DNA of 64,000 bases from Cristatella mucedo (Eukaryota > Bryozoa > Phylactolaemata > Cristatellidae): positions 1,872,001 through 1,936,000 of the forward strand of contig WPIO01000041.1 of the NCBI GenBank assembly GCA_009760855.2, written 5' to 3'. Position numbers and translations under genes: made by a program. The notes beneath the pieces are model-generated. The model was not told the DNA's origin. It saw only the letters and a program-made list of their open reading frames with translations, and made no database searches. Of the stretch, positions 57,561-64,000 are shown piece after piece. The stretch's first letter is position 1; every line of letters starts with the position of its first letter.

Positions 57561-58350
57561 AGAAGAAAATGTCTTCAACGATTGGCAGAGGAATGTTAAG
57601 CAGTGATCAAGCCGCAGCGTCTCAGCGCTCTCGCTCAGATGCCGCCTATGTTTTACTGATGATGTTAAAATTGCTAAAAATGCTAAGACTAAGCGTCAAA
57701 AAGCCAATAGAAACCAAGACTGACTGCCTATTGACTGGCATGCAAAGATTATAGAAGGTCGTACAAGTCTATCGCAGCCAAGGCCAAGTCTAGCTTTCTG
57801 TAGGGACACATGGGAATCAGTCCAAAAACATTAACCTCGACGATCAAAAACCTCTTCAGCCGCACCTAAGTCTTTTCCGCAACTAGGACAGTATGGCTAT
57901 CTATATTTATTTTATTTATCCCTAATTTCAATCGTCTTTTCTGAAAGGTTTCCGAAATCAGAGCGGTCCTCCGCAAGGTGGCATATTCCCTCTGGCCTTC
58001 AGTCTCTGTTCCTTGCTCTCGTCGATGTCCTCCTACTGCATGCCAGTCACTTTCGCCATCATCTCAAAGTTATCAGCCAGTCGCAGAAGACTGTAAGAAA
58101 GCCTTTTAGAGTCGGCACCTAAAGCTCTCCCTCAGATATGCCATGATTTAATGATGGCCTGCACACACACAAAACAGTAAATCTTTTTCAGCCTTACGTT
58201 CAGTCCCCTTTAAAAGATGCTACAATCTGGTCACTTATTAAGAGATTGGCCTCAAGTACCGTGGCATATGTGAAGCGCCTGAACAGAGATTAAGTTCTCT
58301 TAGGGCGCTATGCACATTAATTATGTTATTATTATTATTATTATACCGCC
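57560..58350 (+). mobile_element. LINE fragment with hairpin tail, degenerate
   Basis: Linker-like remains at 57600-57850 and a tail AGCGCCTGAACAGAGATTAA, GTTCTCTTAGGGCGC, (ATT)n at 58270-58345. The protein is too decayed to assign a family. Confidence 0.5.
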
Positions 58351-58714
58351 ATCCTCGTTGGTAACACTATCCATTTCCCACCTAGGCTTCTCGGCAAGGC
58401 TATCCATGATGGCTGCCCTTCCTGGGTGTGAATGATTTGGCTGGTTTCCCTGACGATATTACCGCGATGGCCCGGGAGGCCACCTTAGAAGACGCTCATT
58501 TGGCAAGCTGAGCTCAAACTGCAAGCTGAGTACCCGCTAGTTTGGTATTCCTTGCTTTTTCTCGAATCGGAAAGCACGCTCCCCCACATGCGTAACAGCA
58601 TCTCTCTAACTTTCGTGGTCACCAGGCCTGTTATAACTCCGGCAGCATAACTTAAACGCTTGTCTTTGGAATCCTCACTCAAATTTCAATAAACCTCTAT
58701 TAATAAGCGACCTT

Positions 58715-58850
58715 TTCTAAAAAATGGTCTTGACCTGCTTGCCTTGACTGAAACTTTGCGAAAATCGGCAAACTGCCCAACAATTAAAGACGCTACTCCA
58801 ACTGGTTTCTCATTCTTTCACACCTCTAGATTAATCAAAATGGTTTATTG
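58715..58850 (+). mobile_element. LINE endonuclease fragment
   Basis: Reads NGLDLLALTETLRKSANCPT, then IKDATPTGFSFFHTSR: the ALTET and TPxGFSF motifs of a LINE AP endonuclease as in LINE B at about 3130. Confidence 0.7.
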
Positions 58851-58934
58851 CTTCGCCGACTTGGAAAGCCAAGAATTAGCATTATATTCATCCCAAATAA
58901 TGCCAGAGTTTCTTGCGGCTCAGCAATAAACCAG

Positions 58935-59070
58935 GTCCAGCGGTTAAGGTGCTCGCCCCAGACCACGGTCTGGCTTAGGTCGTGGGCTCGAGCCCGGAGG
59001 CATATGTGAAGCGCCTGAATAGAGATTAAGTTCTCTTGGGGCGCTATATAAATGAATTGTATTTTTTTTA
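58935..59070 (+). mobile_element. SINE (type S2), near complete
   Basis: CCAGCGGTTAAGGTGCTCGC (A-box region), GTCGTGGGCTCGAGCCC (B box), then tail GCGCCTGAATAGAGATTAAG, TTCTCTTGGGGCGC and TATATAAATGAATT. The clearest case of a tRNA head on a LINE-like hairpin. Confidence 0.8.
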
Positions 59071-59360
59071 TGTTAACCACGCGAAAATGCCACTCGTCAC
59101 AAACCTAGGGCGGCTTTGACCTTATGCTCAACCATCAATCCAAGTGAGACTTGCTAATTTTACCACAACTAATAGGCAGTTATGCACGTTCGTTTTTTAT
59201 TTTGAAGCCATGAATAATCTGCGATATGCGGGATCGGGTGTGCTCAAGAAAAAAACTAAAATTTCGCCAAGATTTGTGCATTCCTAATACACGTATATCC
59301 TGCCAAAAACCACAGCAAAAAATCTAGAATCAGAAAAATGTGCACGATTGCTACTCTCAC

Positions 59361-59472
59361 CTGAACGCTACTCGCCGCGGGATCTCTTCCAGAACATCGG
59401 CTCTCCTATTTACATCAGTGTCGGTGTAATCCAGCTCGGTCGCCCATACAGGCAGATCGGCCTCGGCAACTG
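59361..59472 (-). pseudogene. Third GH10 relic: 3' half of exon 8, inverted
   Basis: The minus strand reads LPVWATELDYTDTDVN and RRADVLEEI, ending in TTCAG followed by GTGAGAG, the exon 8 donor of the two intact genes. It has extra bases near the end (PRRVAF where the others read LRVAF), and several substitutions precede WATELD. No other GH10 exon was found nearby. It sits between LINE A and LINE B fragments, so it is a truncated, inverted remnant of another gene copy. Confidence 0.85.
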
Positions 59473-59660
59473 TCTCAGTACATAGCTGCTCACCAATCTG
59501 CACTGGCTGCACCTATCATGCACCTAATGGACTTTAAGATTCTGTCGTTCGCATGCAGGTCTCTCATTCTCTCGCTCAGTCCCTACCCATAAGAACTAAT
59601 TAGGCACCCAATTTAGGCCTCCCCTCGCTCATCAGACTCAGTGCGATTGGTCGGTCGCGC
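59473..59660 (+). mobile_element. LINE A fragment
   Basis: Reads LLTNLHWLH and the ACTTTAAGATTCTGTCGTTC stretch of the LINE A C-terminal region. It directly abuts the GH10 exon 8 relic. Confidence 0.6.
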
Positions 59661-59689
59661 CCCTACGCACCCTGTACCTGCATTTGCTG

Positions 59690-59945
59690 TAATGCAATGT
59701 ATCTCCGTCTGTAACTCCACAAAGTCATAAAGACCATGTGGGTGTTACGCAGGAGAGTTTTGTATAGCGCTCACAGCCTAAGCGGCTTTCGGTACGCATT
59801 CGGTAGCCAACAGACTTCGTCTCACGCAACAAAGAGCAATTGGGAAGCATAGCAGAGTCAGGAGAGCAGTTGAGGTAGTGAGAAGCATAGAAGTAGCAGC
59901 TCAGGACAGCTGAAAAAGATGTGCCATAGTCGGCAGTAGGAGATT
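59690..59945 (-). mobile_element. LINE B 3' end
   Basis: Minus strand: ADYGTSFSAVLSCYFYASHY and CSPDSAMLPNCSLLRETKSV, then the conserved tail to GGAGATACATTGC. Confidence 0.8.
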
Positions 59946-60460
59946 GCCTGAATTTGATTCGCTTCGCAGGGTCCGTGCCTTCAGGCGCCATGCTCCCCAA
60001 TCTTGGAACTCACTACCGATTGGAGTTGCATCGTACCCTGATTTGATGGCTTTCGCGGAGAAGCACAAACCTCCCTGTTTCTGGTTTCCATAAATCTGTC
60101 TCGAGTAAATTGCTCCTTGTGTGCTTCTCCTTTACGAAACCGTGCACGTGCGACTAAGGGGCAGAGGCGCCATGTCTTTACATGGAGTTCCGGTGAAATT
60201 TTCATTTTTCCTGAGTGCTTATTCAGCGAATGCTGCTAGCTGAGGTTGCGACTAACCGGAAGCCGAGAGTGCCGTCGCGTGCGCTTTTGTATGCACGATA
60301 TCTAGGCACGATACTTGGGCGCTTTTGCATGCTTGCCTGGGCATGATACCTTGCTTTTCATTAAATATTGGCTATTTATTCTCTTGCAGCGGTTTCCAAA
60401 GCACCTGCATTGAGATTAAGTTCTCGTAGGGCGCCATACAAATATTTATCCGCCGATGCG
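59946..60460 (+). mobile_element. LINE C-terminal fragment and hairpin tail
   Basis: Plus strand reads PQSWNSLPIGVASYPDLMAF, a LINE C-terminal pattern. Sequence ending at 60390-60450 has CACCTGCATTGAGATTAAGT and CTCGTAGGGCGCC, a decayed hairpin. Confidence 0.5.
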
Positions 60461-60589
60461 TAAACGACACCAGCTTCTCACCACATAGCTGACGCACACC
60501 ATAAGAACTACAGGCACTGACCTGTACCTACCGTTCTGCAGCGCAGTCTGGTCACCTCTAATAAGACAGCGTGTAAAGCTGCGCTTCAC

Positions 60590-60790
60590 CTACCCGAGCC
60601 AAACAGGCGCGGGTCGCACGCAAGAGGAGCGGTGCCCGGCCCATACCCGACACTCGGCCGGAAGCACCGGCAGCCGGAAACCAATCCGCCCTGTTGCGAA
60701 ACCAATCAGCTCCCGCGGTTTGTTTTTAAATCGCCGGTCGCGGTTCCCGGCGCGACCGCGACTGCGTGTCCGAGGATTAAGTTGACGAAA
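60590..60790 (+). promoter_or_regulatory. GC-rich promoter/5' leader of the NuSAP-like gene
   Basis: GC-rich with many CpG dinucleotides, in clear contrast to the AT-rich flanks, and directly before the first coding exon. No TATA box was recognised. Confidence 0.5.
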
Positions 60791-60868
60791 ATGATTGACT
60801 TGGAAAGTCTCAAGTACGCAGAGCTTCAGAAGCTGGCCAAATCTCACGGTCTCAAAGCCAACCAAAAG
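60791..60868 (+). CDS. NUSAP1: NuSAP-like protein, exon 1 (SAP-like N-terminus)
   Basis: Encodes MIDLESLKYAELQKLAKSHG and six further residues to a GTAAAT donor, phase 0. The SLKY.eLQ.LAKs.GL.aN pattern matches the N-terminus of NuSAP, a microtubule- and chromatin-binding mitotic spindle protein, from knowledge of the vertebrate family. The region upstream is GC-rich, like a housekeeping promoter. An in-frame ATG at 60632 exists, but the residues it would add are low-complexity and unlike the family, so 60791 is preferred. The gene continues past the window. Confidence 0.75.
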
Positions 60869-62394
60869 GTAAATGAAACCTGACCATTCGCGGTTCGCGG
60901 CTTGTCCGCTTCACTCGCCTCGTACGACCGACCTCAGTGCGACGGTGCAGCTTTTGGCTGTTGTCCGTCCCTAGTTACGGAGCAGTCACTACCGCCGTTC
61001 CGGAGCCCCGACATGCCGAATAATCAGATCGTCGTTTATTGCTGCTGGCGGTTTGTGGCACCTGACGTCATCCAGCTGGAGCGAGCGGCTCGTATCGTGG
61101 GCTCCGTAGATCCGTGCTGTATGTGCCGTCTCACTTCCAGTCGGTAGAGCACCCCGTCCCGAGCGATTTCATTTTCAAGCGATCGCTAGCGGCCGCGACC
61201 CCCGCCAACCTACGGCTCTCAATCTATTCTTCGCTCGTGCGCGTCTACCTCAACTGTGCCTGGCTGCCGCGACGTGTGTGCTATCCAAATCTCTTTTGGA
61301 ACGAGGCTGCCCTCGTTGATCGAGGAGCTTGGAGGGGCAGCGGGGCGTGTTTCCGTTGAAATGCCTCCGCCGCAGCTATTGCGAGTAGCATCCGGAAAAC
61401 CGATGACCTTGCCAGTCAGCTCCCCAAAGGTCGGCGCCTCGTCCCAGAGCTCCTGTCCTCGAAGAGAGCGCGCCCCCTGCTCGGAGTAGCGGCTGCACAT
61501 TCAGTCGTCTCCTCCTGCCCATCCAGCTTGGATGCTCGAAAGTTCGCTTTACGTGCCACTGTCACGTGTCATTGCCTTATGCCCTCATCATCGTAGCCCG
61601 AGAGAGCAGCCCGTAGCTTTACCGTGGTGCTGCACTCCTCCTTGCAGGAGCATGTGTGGCCAGCTTTGGTAAGTCCTGAGCCCTCTGAGTTACTATCGTG
61701 CCTCGTTCGTGAGCCGAATTTGGCGCACCTGCCCCCAATGAATCGAGTTTTGTTGATAGGCCGGCGCTGTTGCAGGGCTGTGGGTCAGTGCCTCCGGGTG
61801 TGCACGGTTGCCTGCTATTCGGGTCCTGGCCTCTGTCATTGGTGCATGCGTCGCCGAGACTGTGGAGGCAGTCCAATCCGGATGTAAGACTGATGTAGCT
61901 GAGCGAGATGACTCCACTGCTTTGCCCACAGCAATGGGTTGGCATGAGCAAGAAACTGTTATCACGATGGCACGACGCCGGTTAGCAGACCCACGGCCCA
62001 AGGTCGGTGCAAAAATTGTCTCTTTATTACAATGGGCTCTCCACGATCCCAATCTGCTCCGTCACTCCGTCACAATTTTCTCTGTCGTCGTTGTTTTTTT
62101 AACGTTGCATCGTTGCCACAATGTTCATCTATCAATTTAGGCAGGAACGTGCACGCGCACACCCACACAAACACATTGCTGATAATTTGAAGGTCTCTCT
62201 GCCATTCAGTACTACCTTTGCTGCTGCATGCAAAGAACTAGGCAGTCGTAAGTGCCTTATTTATAAGCTTGCCACAGTCATTTCGGTGTCATCATTGCAT
62301 CGTCAGCAGCAGTCTTGAGCCACTGCCAGGATCGGGTTTAATGGGAAGCATTGGGTTAGAGTCATCATGGGAGCAACTGCTCACGATATGAATC
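60869..62394. other. Intron 1 of the NuSAP-like gene, GC-rich first part
   Basis: CpG-rich to about 62000 and lacking recognisable LINE or SINE for 1.5 kb, unlike the rest of the window. The open frames here are short, on both strands, and typical of high GC; none resembles a known protein. Confidence 0.4.
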
Positions 62395-62512
62395 GTTATA
62401 TATATCGTTTTCCTTTGCAGCAAATTTAAAGCGCCCAAAAATAGATTGAGTTCTCCGAGGGCGCTTTGTCAAGTGTATTATTATTATTATTAGTATTAGT
62501 ATTATTATTATA
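62395..62512 (+). mobile_element. LINE A 3' tail in intron 1 of the NuSAP-like gene
   Basis: CCTTTGCAGCAAATTTAAAG, GCGCCCAAAAATAGATTGAG, TTCTCCGAGGGCGC and (TTA)n. Confidence 0.75.
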
Positions 62513-62652
62513 TAGGAATCGGTTAGCGACGACAGGAAGGTCTGCTGCTCAGGACACAAACTGAGTTTGCATGCATTTGTTGCAGCCTGCCTGTAAAAGT
62601 ACCTCCTTCCGGCTGCTCGACGTTGTTTTGTGTGCTCTCTCTCTCTCTTTAG

Positions 62653-62737
62653 GCAGCAGTTTTAAAGGAGCAGCTGTCGAAGATTGTTGCTGCTGCCGAT
62701 GGGCATACCTCCTCATCAGTTGCAGCAGCTGAGCTTG
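62653..62737 (+). CDS. NUSAP1: NuSAP-like protein, exon 2
   Basis: Preceded by a CT-rich tract and TTTAG, followed by G|GTAAGG. In phase 0 after exon 1 it reads AAVLKEQLSKIVAAADG and continues to VAAAEL. It extends the N-terminal helix as the family pattern expects (a leucine-spaced helix after the KAN.K motif). Ends in phase 1. Confidence 0.62.
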
Positions 62738-62844
62738 GTAAGGTCTTCTGCAGCGCATGCTACTGCTCTGTGTGTGCGCAGCGAAATGTGTGACATTTGT
62801 GTAGCGTGCTCTACGATGGAACTTGATATCTGTCCAGGTGCATT

Positions 62845-62935
62845 GCCCGTGCCAAATGGCTCGAGCCCACGGCCGTGTTCGTTAAAGGAGAGCGAGCACC
62901 TGAGGCCTGGGCCAAACCAGGGTTACAGTTGGCAT
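62845..62935 (-). mobile_element. SINE (type S2) head
   Basis: Inverse B box GGCTCGAGCCCACGGCC and inverse head CTGGGCCAAACCAGGGT. Confidence 0.55.
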
Positions 62936-63017
62936 TGCCCTGGTGGCCGACACCCTGATCCGTCGGCATGATCCCCTCTGATCGTCGGCAGCCCCCCTTT
63001 GCATGTCAGACCTTTTA

Positions 63018-63228
63018 ATAATAATGATAATATTGCACTTGATAAAGCGCCCTCAGAGAACTTAATCTCTTTCTAGGCGCTTTACATTTGCTGCAAAGTG
63101 ATATGCAATTGAATAGTAAGTAAAATCATGCTTGAAAAACAAACAAAATGAATAATATGGTTAGGGGTGGCATGCACAGGGTCAGCATGCAAATGTGGTT
63201 AGTGGCAGCATGCACAGTGTTAGCACGC
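63018..63228 (-). mobile_element. LINE A 3' end
   Basis: (ATT)n tail, hairpin AGCGCCCTCAGAGAACTTAA with TCTAGGCGCT, and the 3' UTR to GCATGCACAGTGTTAGCACG. Confidence 0.8.
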
Positions 63229-63546
63229 TTTTTTTTTCTATTTGTTCGTGCTTGGCGTAGTCGTCTTGCTTGCCATCATGTCGGTGTCGTAAGACTCCGG
63301 TACCGGTGTAGACATCCGACTGTCGCTCTCTCCACTACTTCTTCTTTGAAGCTGTTGCTGCTTGCAAATTGAAACTTTGCTCTGCCCAGTGCTCAGCCAT
63401 CGGGTCGTCTAAGAATGTACATTCGTCACTAGTCTTGGCTAAATGAGTCCATTTTCACGTTCGACTTGCACGTTCTGCCAGGACAGCTCTCGAATTCCCG
63501 AAACTTTATTTGCAATTTTGCGTTATTTGTCGGATTAACATGTCAG

Positions 63547-63655
63547 CAAATGCAAAAAAAAGAGGAACATCAAGATTTAGGAACAGGAACAGGAGATGCA
63601 GTGCAGATCGCACGGGTAGTGGCAAGGAATGTGAATATGCTGGCGTGGCAAAAAG
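63547..63655 (+). CDS. Possible NuSAP-like exon 3
   Basis: After ATGTCAG, the phase left by exon 2 is open and reads NAKKRGTSRFRNRNRRC and on to KECEYAGVAK. NuSAP proteins have a basic stretch after the SAP-like region, so the content fits. The donor (AG|GTGACA) is weak and the call rests only on phase and charge. Confidence 0.32.
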
Positions 63656-63754
63656 GTGACATGCTCAGGCTATGAACAGCAAGTGCTTAGCTCAATGCAT
63701 GTGTGAATAATAATGAAAAAAAGGTGCAGGTCCACTTATTTAACTGCCTTAAAG

Positions 63755-63850
63755 GTTCCTTCCCATTGCGGGGCAATAATGAATTGCTTGGTGCAGGGCT
63801 CGAACCCGCGACCCCTGGGTTGTGCAGCGTGAGCGAGCCATGTCGCTAGG
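63755..63850 (-). mobile_element. SINE-like tRNA-derived fragment
   Basis: Inverse B box GGGCTCGAACCCGCGACCCC with GCGTGAGCGAGCCATG. It stands head to head with the S1 SINE at 63853. Confidence 0.5.
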
Positions 63851-63852
63851 TA

Positions 63853-64000
63853 AACAGCCGTGATGGCACACTAGGTAAGGCAGTTGCTTTTCCGGACCTC
63901 GGCCCCGAGGACGTGGGTTCGAATCCTGCGGTGTGCGATCCTTCATCACCACTGCGAGCGGTGGTGATAGCCGTAAAGGCTCTTCTGTCGCTATACAAAA
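63853..64000 (+). mobile_element. SINE (type S1), cut by the window end
   Basis: GCCGTGATGGCACACTAGGT, GGGTTCGAATCCTGCGGTG and GGTGGTGATAGCCGTAAAGG, same family as 4622-4800. Confidence 0.8.

Noticed and set aside
61219-62140. Several open frames of 80-120 codons in both strands
   Set aside because: GC-rich first intron of the NuSAP-like gene; frames overlap on both strands and match no family known to me.

Overview
This window looks like nuclear DNA of a mollusc, most likely a gastropod. It has split genes with consensus GT/AG introns, a large load of truncated LINEs and tRNA-derived SINEs, long GA/CT and TA microsatellites, and two copies of a secreted GH10 beta-1,4-glycanase of the type known from plant-eating snails. 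The organism call is inference from the GH10 protein style and the repeat content.

Layout. 1-5550: intergenic DNA made of LINE relics (families called here A and B), a SINE and GA/TA/TG microsatellites. 5565-27950: first unit of a tandem duplication, carrying a complete 10-exon GH10 gene on the plus strand (coding 6125-27671, 583 aa). 28000-31250: a spacer of about 3 kb with a TA array and one LINE A. 31250-56150: second unit with the paralogous GH10 gene (coding 31767-55681, also 583 aa). All ten exons have the same lengths and intron phases in both copies, and both reading frames are open. 56150-60500: intergenic repeat remains, including an inverted fragment of GH10 exon 8 at 59361-59472, the trace of a third copy. 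60600-end: a GC-rich 5' region and the first exons of a gene whose N-terminus resembles NuSAP (nucleolar and spindle-associated protein); it runs off the window.

The two GH10 proteins differ at about 30 of 583 positions by hand count. Exons 7 and 8, which carry both catalytic glutamates, encode identical protein, while exon 3 of the carbohydrate-binding module differs at 8 of 47 residues. Each gene has a TATATAA box about 75 nt before its ATG, a signal peptide, a CBM4/9-like module, a GH10 barrel and a beta-rich C-terminal tail.

Because the introns are paralogous, each copy serves as an empty-site control for insertions in the other. This dates several insertions after the duplication: a 187-bp hAT MITE in copy 2 that resembles the horizontally transferred SPIN-type elements, a LINE A directly behind exon 7 of copy 2, different LINE A insertions about 100 bp apart in the two first introns, and a LINE B in intron 4 of copy 2. 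A 769-bp element with inverted GTAGGACATTTCCCCC-like termini and an 8-bp target duplication is nested in a LINE A in intron 4 of copy 1. LINE A and several SINEs share a GCGCC...GGCGC hairpin at the 3' end, suggesting shared retrotransposition machinery. No CRISPR, prokaryotic operon, rRNA or genuine tRNA gene was seen.
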